This document shows positions 28,195-36,764 of a stretch of 64,000 nt of DNA, in pieces. The position numbers were made by a program, and so were the translations under genes. Under the pieces are notes generated by a model. That model did no database searches. It was not told where the DNA came from and worked only from the letters and a program-made list of their open reading frames with translations. This stretch comes from an uncultured Gammaproteobacteria bacterium (GTDB lineage Bacteria > Pseudomonadota > Gammaproteobacteria > Eutrophobiales > Eutrophobiaceae): assembly GCA_951812995.1 (NCBI GenBank), contig CATOTD010000009.1:1-64000 (forward strand), read 5' to 3'. How positions within the stretch are numbered: position 1 is the stretch's first letter; the number at the start of each line of letters is the position of its first letter.

Positions 28195-28690
28195 GGCAAT
28201 ATCCCTGATTTTCTGTTGTTTCTATGCTTTTTAATCAATAAAAACAATGATTTATTAAAGTGGTGCGCTTTATTAGGTTAATTATTAACCACCGCACCGC
28301 TTTAAACGCCCTTTTTATACATTTTAGAGCGCTATTAAACGCATAAAGTGCTTACTTTTCAATAACTTAAATGCGCCTAAAGATGCTCCGCCGCGATGAT
28401 CAATTCAGTTGTCCCTGAACCCGCAAAAATCGGCTATTTTTTAAATCCGCACTACTTTGTACCCACCTTTTTCGCACTTAGCACAGGCTTAAGTGCTTGA
28501 TTATACGGCCTTATTCGCTGATTAAGCTAACAGTGATCAATTCAGTTGTCTCGCGGCGGCTTAAATCGACTATTTTCGCCCTTCGTTGCGGCTTCTATCG
28601 GCTTCTTAAACCCTTGCTATAAAAGCCTTTCCATTCCATCCCATGTCACCTCATTCCGCCTCATTCCACATGATCAATTCACATGTCCCC

Positions 28691-29799
28691 CCACAGCGGA
28701 AGTTGTAGCTCAGGTTGGCCATGGTCATGCGGGCCTTCGCACGGTTTTGGCCGATTGAGCGGATGGTCAGAGCCATGGGCCCTTTCTCGTAGCCGAACAC
28801 AGGCGCGGATGGCGGAGCGTGTCGCGTTGCCCCGACGAATATGCCTGGCCATGGGTTTGCCGCGTGGCTTCTTGCGATGGATATGTGAGCGGTACCCTTG
28901 CGCCTTCAGCCAAGCCTCATTCCTGGCCGAGCGGTACCTGGTATCGGCCCAAACCGCCTTCGAGCTGTTTGTCTCGTCCAGAACCGAGGAGCGTTCATGC
29001 CCGTCGTAGCGAGCCGCATTCGTGCCAGTCTCACCCCGGATGAAGCGCCATTTGCGGTCTATGGACACGTGGTTCTTATAGCCGAAGTGCGGAACCGAAA
29101 TATCGACAAGGCCAGTATCCTCCTCACCCTCCTTGGTCGTCTTGGCCTTTGAATACTTGACCGTCCAACGCGCATCGGTGTCTTTCTGCGCTGCCTTGGA
29201 CAGATCATCGGGCCAGATGTCAGACGCGGCCTCACCTGCCTTGGCGCGCGCTTTCTCTGCTTTCGTCATCCGCTGGCGCGGGGCAAAGACCAACGTGACA
29301 TCCACAATCTGACCGCCGGTCGGTTTGTACCCCCGCGCGCACAGCTGAGCTTCAAACGCGGCAAACAGGGCCTTGAAGACACCCGCCTGGGTCAGCTTCT
29401 CTCTGAAAAGCCAGATCGTCTTCTGATCAGGTGTCGGCTCCCCGATTTGAAATCCCAGGAACCGTAGCCAACTGAAACGGTCACGAATGAGAAACTCCAT
29501 CCGCTCATCGCTCAGATTGTGCATCAAGGCCAAGACCAGCACCTTGAACATCACAACGGCATCATAGGGCGGACGACCACCTTTGGGACGTTCCCCATAG
29601 CCAAGCGCTTCAACAAGAACTGGGCGAAACACTTCGAAATCAACGTGCCGCTCCAAAACCTCAAGCGGATCTCCCATCGCCGAAAGCCGCGCCAAATGAT
29701 CCGTCAAGTCAAACAATCCAGGTGCGGGCATAAACAAAATCCTCCCACATCAAGTGAATCAGATCGTACCACAAAATGCACGGTTTTTAGAGGCTTCCA
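28691..29799 (-). mobile_element. IS5-family element, copy 1 (3' end truncated), defective transposase
   Basis: The transposase runs on the minus strand from the ATG at 29731 (MPAPGLFDLTDHLARL). The DDE region shows the first Asp in GGQIVDVTLVFAP and the second in KAVWADTRYRS. After SAIRA the sequence should continue R-V-E-H-V-F-G, but an ~11-base deletion removes the catalytic Glu and shifts the frame. The original C-terminus (VFGYEKGPMALTIRSIGQTRAKA...) is still readable one frame over. The far end is cut off by the 1,003-bp element. The preserved right end is TTTTTAGAGGCTTCCA at 29799. It is about 95% identical to copy 2 at 36765-38065 and is GC-richer than its surroundings. Confidence 0.85.
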
Positions 29800-29800
29800 G

Positions 29801-29954
29801 CTGGGTCGCACCTGTGTTTGGAGCACAGCGCAATTTACGCCGCAAAGCGGTTCCTTGCATTGGCATTACGCGCACAAACATGCATATCGGTTTGATGAAT
29901 TTAAGGTACAACATGAGGCGTTTATGCTTTCTGGCACGGGTCAGTGCGTCTTGA
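29801..29954 (+). pseudogene. C-terminal remnant of another IS5-family transposase
   Basis: The plus-strand frame from 29805 to the TGA at 29952 reads PVFGAQRNLRRKAVPCIG, then GLMNLRYNMRRLCFLAR. This is the end of an IS5-type transposase (family pattern V-F-G-x-Q, IGIxRA...K-I-G-L-x-N-L-x-Y-N). The 5' part was lost where IS5 copy 1 inserted, so elements are nested here. It is unrelated in detail to copies 1 and 2. Confidence 0.65.
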
Positions 29955-30036
29955 AAACGAAGTAAAGCCGAGAACAGGGCTGTACGGACACTACCGGCTT
30001 TTTGGATCAAATTGGTTATTTTTTTAACCTCTCTGA

Positions 30037-30543
30037 GCCAATAAACTGGAAAGTGATTGCATTAATAGAGGTTGCCTTAATATATTAGCCAGAACGTATA
30101 AGTTTCCAATAATCGTATCGACTCATCCGCGAACACAAAAACGGTTAAATAAAATTGATGATATAGGAGTAAATAGTCTGATTAGATTTATCAAACCTTT
30201 TGGTTTTGTAGATTATATAAAATTACAGATTGATTCGTACTGTGTGATCTCAGATAGTGGGACTATTATGGAAGAAGCGGCATTATTGAACTTTCCTGCA
30301 ATCACTATTCGAGATGAACATGAAAGACCAGAAGGTTTTGATTCAGGAACACTGGTTATGACTGGTTTAAAGCAAGAACGGGTACAAGATGGTATAAAGA
30401 TAATTAAGAGTCAGCGAAAAGAACTCGAAAAAAATATAGGAGTGGTAACTGATTATGAAGCGGGGTCCGTATCAAAAAAAGCAGTCAGGATTGTTTTAAG
30501 CTATATTGATTACGTAAATAAAAATGTTTGGCACTCTCCATAA
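30037..30543 (+). pseudogene. C-terminal fragment of a UDP-N-acetylglucosamine 2-epimerase (WecB/FnlC-like)
   Basis: The open frame begins after a TGA at 30034 and has no proper start. It encodes about 168 residues: NILARTYKFPIIVSTHPRTQKRL, then RFIKPFGFVDYIKLQIDSYC and VISDSGTIMEEAALLNFPA followed by IRDEHERPEGFDSG. The motifs STHPRT, SDSGxxxEE and ERPEG are those of the UDP-GlcNAc 2-epimerase family, used for surface-polysaccharide sugars. The N-terminal half is missing, displaced by IS5-family sequence, and the 3' flank is the IS5 element at 30579. The fragment is AT-rich. It is a relic of a polysaccharide locus. Confidence 0.8.
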
Positions 30544-30578
30544 TTTTTTATAATAAATTTTGGGAATTATATACTTAA

Positions 30579-31556
30579 GGAACATCTGATTAATTAAGGA
30601 TTTTCAAGCAAGTGGGCATCACTGTGCTCGATAGTAGCGAGCATTGAACGTCTTGCTCATTACTCTCTTTCATTTCTCTTGTCCCGGCCTACTGTTTTCA
30701 GCTATCGCCCCTATTCCAGGCGTACTAAGCCACTGATAGCCGTAATAATTGTTTCTTTGATAGCATAAGATTAATCAGGGCACAGTGGGCAAACAGGTGG
30801 TTCGCATTCTTGCCTGGCCCTTTGAATCTGACTTTGGTAAATCCATATTGTCGCTGCATGATATGAAAGACATGCTCAACCTTGGCACGGACTTTGGATT
30901 TGTGCCGGTTTTTAGCCTTGTCCTGTTCGGTCAGTTTGCGGTGACGTGAGCCTTTGACCTGGGTGTAGTCTTTTGCCTTGGGGTCATTATCCTTGAGTAC
31001 GGATTGCTGACCCGCATAGGCACTATCTCCCCAAAGACGGGTCTCTTCTCCATGCAGTAGGTCTCCAAGTACCTGTGAGTCGTGGACATTGGCTGGTGTG
31101 GCAACAACAGAGTGTATCAGTTTGGTTTTGCTATCCACACCGATGTGCGCCTTCATGCCAAAGTACCATGGCTTGCCTTGTTTGGTCTGATGCATATCAA
31201 GATCACGGGTTTTGCTTTTGTTCTTGGTGGCGGTAGGCGCATTGATGATGGTCGCATCAACAATAGTGCCTTTGGATACTTTCATGCCGTTTTCCTCCAG
31301 ATAGACGGCAACAGCATCAAACAGGGCAACTCCGAGGTTGTTCTCCTCCAGCAGATGACGGAATTTACAGCGGGTGGTTGCATCTGGCACGGGTTCCATG
31401 CCCACCGGACGGCGACCAGCAGGGGTTGGGGTAATGAGGCTCAATTACTGCAGTCAGCGCTTGCCAGGGAATGAGCTGATTCATCTCTTCGAGAAATATC
31501 TCTTTGCGTGTCTGCTTGCGGTATTATCGCATATTATGGCATTAATCAGAGGTTCC
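30579..31556 (-). mobile_element. IS5-family element with internally deleted transposase
   Basis: Terminal repeats GGAACATCTGATTAAT (30579-30594) and, inverted, ATTAATCAGAGGTTCC (31541-31556) bound a 978-bp element. The transposase on the minus strand (stop at 30725) keeps all DDE residues: IVDATIINAP, LWGDSAYAGQ and VRAKVEHVF. The N-terminal part, however, joins GRRPVGME directly to PVPDATT, losing ~40 residues, and a one-base insertion near 31430 separates [23 protein letters not shown] from the rest. It is therefore inactive. The bases outside the ends are TTAA on the left and TTAG on the right, both YTAR-like but not identical. Confidence 0.88.
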
Positions 31557-33344
31557 TTAGTTATTGACGAAAGCCATCACCACGCCACAAGTAATATATC
31601 AAGAGATTTAATCAAAGACATTGGGCCAAAACTAACGATAGAGGTTTCCGCAACACCAGACATGGAAAACCCTGACGAGATTGTTTCTGTGACCTTGGAA
31701 GATGTAAAACTGGAAGGAATGATCAAAAAATCAGTCATTCTCAATCCAAACTTTAAAAATGTTTTATCCGGCAATAGTCTAAAAACAAAACTTGTTGATG
31801 GGACAGATGCAATGGTGTTAGAAGAAGCGCTAAAGAAACGAGAAGAAATTGCAAAAGCGTACAAAGAAGCGGATATTGAGATAAACCCTCTTTTACTTAT
31901 TCAATTACCCGACCGTAAAACACAAGCAGAAGATCAAGTCAAAAATAATGTTGTGTTGATTTTGAAAGATAAATACGGAATGACAACGGAAAACGGCAGA
32001 CTGGCGATCTATTTATCAGGAGAAAAAGAAAATCTTGAGAATATCGCTAAGAATAATCATGAAACCGAAGTTTCGCTTTTTAAGCAGGCAATCGCTTTAG
32101 GATGGGATTGTCCTCGTGCTCAAGTCTTAGTGCTTTTCAGAGACTGGAAAAGTCTCACATTTTCGGTCCAAACAGTTGGGCGAATTATGCGTATGCCCGA
32201 GCCCGACACAGGACACTACGCACAGGATATTTTGAATTACGGATTTGTGTTTACAAACCTTGCCGATATTGAAATCAAGGAAGACATGGCAAGAAAATAT
32301 GTAACGATTTATACCAGCCAAAGAATAGAAAGCTACAAACCAATTAAGTTAAAATCTGTTTATCGCTTGCGACAACGAGAAAAGACTCGTTTAAGCCCAA
32401 AATTTATCAATATCTTTTTAGATGAGGCTAAAAAATACGACCTCGAAAAGAAAATTGAAACCAAAGGGCAAAAACTAGAACAGTCTTTAATTTCTGATTA
32501 TAAGGCAGAAGACGTTGATAAATTGGCAAATAAAGAAATCAAGGGCGAAGCCAAAATCAATACCGAAAATGAAGCTGATTTACAAAAGCTCTATGACTTT
32601 TTTGTAAAAAATAATTTATCGCCTTTTTATCCCGAAGATCGCTCAATCGGCAGACTGAAAGAAGCAATTTATTACTTTTTTAGAATGCGTCTTGGTATGG
32701 CATATACCAACCGCTTTGCTGAAATCATAAATATTGTATTAAGTCCGAAAAATAGCCGACATTTCATCAATGTCATTGATAGCACCAAAGAAAAATACAT
32801 TGCTGAAACTCAAAAACGAGAAGCGGAACTACAAAAATCAGCCGACTGGGAATTGCCAGAAATTTTGAACTATTGCGGAAACTTCACAGAGTTAAAAACA
32901 GAATTATCAGCGATGCAGCCGTTTTATTATGATAACAAATGGAAAACCGAAGAAGCGTTTATCAAATTCCTTGAAAAATCAGATCAAATTGAATGGTGGT
33001 TTAAGAACGGCGACCGAGACGCAACATTTTTTGCCGTGCCCTATGAAGAAAACGGAGAACGGAAGCCGTTTTATGTAGATTTTATCGTAAAGTTTAAAGA
33101 CGGAAAAATTGGTTTGTTTGATCCGAAAAACGGAAACACAATCACAGACGCAAGAGCAAAAGTAGACGGCTTGCGATCCTACATAAAAGCGAATCATAAA
33201 AAGAACCTATTCGGCGGCATTGTCGCCAATAAAAATTCTCAAAACTTCAAAGCCCGCTGGATGGTATATACTGGTGCTGGTGCCGACCTAATTCCAAACC
33301 AATGGAAAAATTGGGGACTCCTCCAGGATGTTATTGAAAACTAA
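31557..33344 (+). pseudogene. type III restriction endonuclease Res subunit, N-terminally truncated
   Basis: The remaining ~595 residues carry the DEAH-box helicase motif II (VIDESHHHAT, right at the IS junction), motif III (VSATP) and motif VI (QTVGRIMRMP). Near the C-terminus lies a PD-(D/E)xK nuclease (FYVDFIVKFKDGKIGLFDPKNG, catalytic D...DxK). Res works with a Mod methyltransferase to cut unmethylated DNA; no mod gene is in the window, and the Walker A part of Res is gone, so the system is dead here. The sequence is AT-rich with many AAA/GAA codons, unlike the chromosome genes, and was probably acquired horizontally. The intact protein would be roughly 900-1000 residues. Confidence 0.88.
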
Positions 33345-33346
33345 AA

Positions 33347-33493
33347 ATGAATAAAAAAGAACAAGAACGATTAGGTTGATTTATCAAACAAGCGACCTCA
33401 TCTGGTGCCAGCAAGCAAAAGATGCCAGCTAACCCGCCACCAAAGCGTGAATTAGCAAGACGTTATAAGTGGGTGGATTTAGTAAAAAAGTAG
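33347..33493 (+). pseudogene. small gene with an in-frame TGA, next to the restriction fragment
   Basis: The ATG two bases after the Res stop opens a 48-residue frame. It reads MNKKEQERLG, a TGA, then FIKQATSSGASKQKMPANPP and ELARRYKWVDLVKK. The TGA may stand in for a TGG tryptophan codon. The product is basic and of unknown function. It is either a decayed gene or chance sequence; the tight spacing to the Res gene favours a former operon partner. Confidence 0.4.
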
Positions 33494-33870
33494 CCAATAT
33501 GTTGATTCTGGGGTCAATAAGTATATCATTCCCTAATTTTTATCTAATCCTTTTTTTAGTGCTAACAGCGTTTCTAGTTCAGCACTCGGTATACTCTGTA
33601 ATTGTTGTACATCTGACGGAATAATGTATGCCATTTTTAACAATGCTAAGTAAAGTGTAGGCGTGTACCTTAATCATCTTTAGTGATAAATCTATTGGAA
33701 TATCATTAATATATCGCAAGCCATTTCCATGCGCCAGACAAGGTATCAGTTCAGTTAAAAGGTCTAGCCATTTTTTCAGAATGATGCGTTTGTTATTGCA
33801 CTTAATCTTTTTTTTAATTATGGTGCATTGCACAAAAATACCAACATTCAATATCAATAATGAAACTGGC
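33494..33870. other. intergenic region with no supported gene
   Basis: This AT-rich stretch lies between the restriction remnants and glcB. Short minus-strand frames exist, for example one ending IPSAELETLLALKKGLDKN at about 33540 and another reading DLLTELIPCLAHGNGLRY near 33720. They are in different frames and neither is a complete gene; they may be one decayed gene. No promoter for glcB was identified with confidence. Confidence 0.4.
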
Positions 33871-36063
33871 ATGAACAAGAAAATAGACACCACGCACTAC
33901 CTTAAATTTGGCGAACTTGATATTGCAGAAGCCCTCTATGCTTTTGTAAAAGAAGAAGTTGTCCCTGAAACCCGGGTTGATAATAATCATTTCTGGCATT
34001 CATTGGCCGACATTGTCCGTGATTTGGCACCAAGAAACGCCGCCTTATTAGCATTTCGCGACGAACTGCAAGCAAAGATTGACGACTGGCATGTCGCACA
34101 TCGTGCCGAGAAGCATGATCCCGCTGCCTACCGACAATTTTTAAAAGACATCGGTTATTTGGTTGAGGATGTCAATGATTTCAATATAACGACAGAAAGT
34201 GTCGATGCTGAAATTGCGACGATCCCGGGGCCGCAATTAGTTGTACCGTTAGACAATGCGCGTTATGTCTTAAACGCCGTCAACGCACGCTGGGGTAGCT
34301 TGTATGATGCACTGTATGCGACCGATGCAGTGCCAGAATCTGACGGTTGTCGTAATATAAAAAAATACAATCCGATTCGTGGCGATAAGGTCATTGCGAT
34401 TGCACGGAACTTTCTTGATCGTCACTTTGCACTGGAACGCGACACCCATAAACATGTTGTCCAGTATTTCATCAAGGACAATCAGTTAGCCGTGCGTATG
34501 GGCGATGGCACTGAAACGACATTATTAAAGCCACAACAATTTATAGGTTATACGGGTGCGCCTGAACGCCCTGATGAAATTCTTCTCTGTCATCATGATC
34601 TGCACGTAGAAATTCGTTTAGGTGATGGATATTTCATTGGCCGTGCCGATCATGCCAATATTTATGATATTCACATGGAAGCGGCAATTACGACAATAAT
34701 GGACTGCGAAGATTCAGTTGCTTCTGTCGATACCGAAGACAAATTATGTGTCTATCGCAACTGGCTGGGTTTAATGAAAGGCACGCTGGCGCGCGTGATT
34801 GAGAAAGAGGGCGCAACCATAGAACGCACTATGGCGACGGATAGGCATTATACGGGCGTAAATAATGAATGCGTCACCAGGCATGGGCGCAGTTTAATGT
34901 TGGTGCGCAATGTGGGTATGCACTTACTTACCGATGCTGTTTTATGGCAAGGCAAGCCTATCCCTGAAACCATATTGGATTTAATGATTACAGCATTATC
35001 TGCCAAGCACGACATGCTCGGAAATACACAATATCGCAATAGCCGCACCGGTTCGATCTATGTCATTAAACCGAAGATGCACGGACCAGAAGAAGCCGCG
35101 CTGGCAAATGAATTATTTGATCGTGTTGAAGATGCTTTGGGATTGAAACGGCATACGCTGAAGATGGGGATCATGGACGAAGAACGCCGCACATCCGTTA
35201 ATCTCAAGGCCTGTATCCATGCGGCAAAAGAACGTCTGATTTTTATCAATACCGGCTTTTTAGATCGAACGGGTGATGATATACACACAAACATGAAAGC
35301 CGGGCCGATCATCCCCAAGGATGAGCTGAAGCAAGCAAAATGGCTAAAGGCGTATGAGGCTGCAAATGTACAGATTGGACTTGCATGCGGCCTGAAAGAT
35401 CATGCTCAAATAGGTAAAGGCATGTGGGCTATGCCTGAAAAAATGAATGACATGATGCAGAGCAAGATTCAACACCTGAAAGCGGGCGCAAGTACGTCAT
35501 GGGTACCCTCACCTGTTGCCGCAGTATTGCATGCCATTCATTATCATCGTTTGAATGTTGGAAGCCGCCAGCGGGCGCTGATGACTGCAGACAGAATTTC
35601 GGTTGATGATATTTTAACTATTCCGCTACTGGACAAGGATCGTAAGCTGACGGCGAATGAAATTCGACATGCGCTGGAAAATAATGCACAAGGCATACTC
35701 GGCTATGTTTCGCGTTGGGTGGGACAAGGTGTGGGCTGTTCAAAAGTAGCCGATATCAATGACATCAAACTGATGGAAGACTGTGCGACATTACGAATTT
35801 CAAGTCAACACATAGCCAATTGGTTAGCGCATGGCATCGTTACCACAGAAGAAGTACATGTAGCAATGCAGCGCATGGCGGTGATAGTCGATCGTCAAAA
35901 TCGGGATGACCAAAATTATGCGCCGATGTCTAAGGACTTTTCCAAGAGCATCCCTTTTCTGACCGCCCTTGATCTGGTCTTGAAAGGTTGTAAGCAAGCC
36001 AACGGTTACACTGAATTTATTTTGTACCAACGCAGACAAGAACAAAAAATATTAGCGCAATAA
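33871..36063 (+). CDS. glcB: malate synthase G
   Basis: Malate synthase G condenses glyoxylate with acetyl-CoA to form malate in the glyoxylate and glycolate pathways. The start is placed at the ATG at 33871 (MNKKIDTTHYLKFGELDIAEALY), giving 730 residues against 723 in E. coli GlcB; an upstream in-frame ATG would add 30 hydrophobic, non-conserved residues. Conserved stretches include MDCEDSVASVDTEDK, NEC-VTRHGRSLMLVRNVG, RTGSIYVIKPKMHGPEE, GIMDEERRTSVNLKACI and VSRWVGQGVGCSKVADI. It is intact although it sits between mobile-element remnants. No isocitrate lyase or glycolate oxidase gene is in the window. Confidence 0.96.
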   Translation: MNKKIDTTHYLKFGELDIAEALYAFVKEEVVPETRVDNNHFWHSLADIVRDLAPRNAALLAFRDELQAKIDDWHVAHRAEKHDPAAYRQFLKDIGYLVEDVNDFNITTESVDAEIATIPGPQLVVPLDNARYVLNAVNARWGSLYDALYATDAVPESDGCRNIKKYNPIRGDKVIAIARNFLDRHFALERDTHKHVVQYFIKDNQLAVRMGDGTETTLLKPQQFIGYTGAPERPDEILLCHHDLHVEIRLGDGYFIGRADHANIYDIHMEAAITTIMDCEDSVASVDTEDKLCVYRNWLGLMKGTLARVIEKEGATIERTMATDRHYTGVNNECVTRHGRSLMLVRNVGMHLLTDAVLWQGKPIPETILDLMITALSAKHDMLGNTQYRNSRTGSIYVIKPKMHGPEEAALANELFDRVEDALGLKRHTLKMGIMDEERRTSVNLKACIHAAKERLIFINTGFLDRTGDDIHTNMKAGPIIPKDELKQAKWLKAYEAANVQIGLACGLKDHAQIGKGMWAMPEKMNDMMQSKIQHLKAGASTSWVPSPVAAVLHAIHYHRLNVGSRQRALMTADRISVDDILTIPLLDKDRKLTANEIRHALENNAQGILGYVSRWVGQGVGCSKVADINDIKLMEDCATLRISSQHIANWLAHGIVTTEEVHVAMQRMAVIVDRQNRDDQNYAPMSKDFSKSIPFLTALDLVLKGCKQANGYTEFILYQRRQEQKILAQ

Positions 36064-36093
36064 CACCTGTTTTGTCAATAATCACATTGCCGC

Positions 36094-36261
36094 CTAATGT
36101 TGAAAATGTTTCTGCATAACTGCTTCAAAAAAACCTTGACCAAACTCTTCAACACGCATCTGTTTTGTGCTTTCCCCCCGCTTATTAACGACAAACTGTT
36201 CTTTCTTGATCGCGTAACAACCAGATTTAGGGGAAAGCCAAATCAGAAAGTGCGAAAGAAA
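36094..36261 (-). pseudogene. possible C-terminal fragment of an unidentified gene
   Basis: A minus-strand frame ends at 36094 with a plausible protein C-terminus (CYAIKKEQFVVNKRGESTK, QMRVEEFGQGFFEAVMQKHF). Its upstream part runs into IS256-derived sequence at about 36262, so no start is available. I do not recognise it. It may be the tail of a gene interrupted by the insertion, or a chance frame. Confidence 0.25.
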
Positions 36262-36764
36262 ATTGACACTACCATTGCCACGCAATCACCTTTGCTGTCA
36301 CGCGCGAGAGCAGACTGGTTGAGACCGCCACGCCCTACATTTCCTGAAACAGCGCGACAATGTCACAGGTGGTATTGCCTTTGGCATAGAGACTGAGAAT
36401 CTTGTCATCCATACCGGTGTAGCGAGATGGGTGCTTCTTGACCAGTGCTGGCACCAAGCTACCCTTTCTGTCGCGGGGTGTTTCCAGCTCGAATGCGCCC
36501 TCTTCAGTGCGTAGCATTTTATGACTGCGACCATTGCGGCTATTGGATTTTCCTGCCTACTCATGTCTGGCATAGCCAAGGTGTTCATCAAGCTCGGCAT
36601 TCAGTGCTGCCTCAATGGTTACCCTGGTCAATGCCTGACGGAACGTATACAGGTCTTCTTCGGTTTTGATGCCCCTGGCAGTTTCACGTGCCAGTGATTT
36701 GATTGCTTCGGGTTGCATGTGCTTATCCTCAGCCCCTTCAGGGCAATAATCAATGATAAGCAGT
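36262..36764 (-). mobile_element. IS256-family remnant, second copy, with decayed transposase
   Basis: The transposase starts at the ATG at 36718 (MQPEAIKSLARETARGIKTEE) and continues through VTIEAALNAELDEHLGYARHE. A TAG and frameshifts follow, then LRTEEGAFELETPRDRKGS, HPSRYTGMDDKILSLYAKG and FQEM, a second TAG, then GVAVSTSLLSRVTAKVIAWQW, where homology stops. About 150 of ~400 codons remain. It is the same element as at 25655-25853 but in the opposite orientation. Its terminal sequence was separated from it by IS5 copy 2 and lies at 38068-38082. Confidence 0.8.

Larger units (their letters stand above)
27688..28690. mobile_element. 1,003-bp gene-free element with 20-bp inverted repeats and multiple internal end repeats
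   Basis: The outer ends are GGGGACATCTGAATTGATCA (27688-27707) and its inverted form TGATCAATTCACATGTCCCC (28671-28690), 19 of 20 identical. A second left copy lies 23 bp inward (27711-27729). On the right two further copies lie at 28397-28415 and 28534-28550, each exactly 137 bp apart from the next. No credible coding sequence lies inside; the interior is AT-rich with short repeats around ccttttta/ccccttaat. Multiple terminal repeats are known in IS21-like and Tn7-like elements, so this may be a non-autonomous derivative. It cuts off an IS256-family transposase on the left and an IS5-family transposase on the right, so no target duplication can be tested. Confidence 0.6.

Noticed and set aside
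27688-28690. Chromosomal oriC, suggested by the three DnaA-like boxes
   Set aside because: No dnaA, dnaN, gyrB, mnmG or similar marker genes are near, the element has transposon-like ends, and only one box is a perfect match. I keep it as a possible captured or plasmid origin only.
31374-31556. Extension of the restriction protein upstream of 31557
   Set aside because: That part of the frame translates IS5-family sequence on its opposite strand and is not part of the original gene.
26796-33379. TGA read as tryptophan (recoding), suggested by two in-frame TGA codons in island genes
   Set aside because: Core genes here end with TGA (for example infB and pilW), so TGA is a working stop codon; the two cases are in decayed accessory genes.
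33579-33893. 104-residue minus-strand frame upstream of glcB
   Set aside because: It overlaps the glcB start, has no ribosome binding site and no recognisable motif; at most it contains pieces of a decayed gene.
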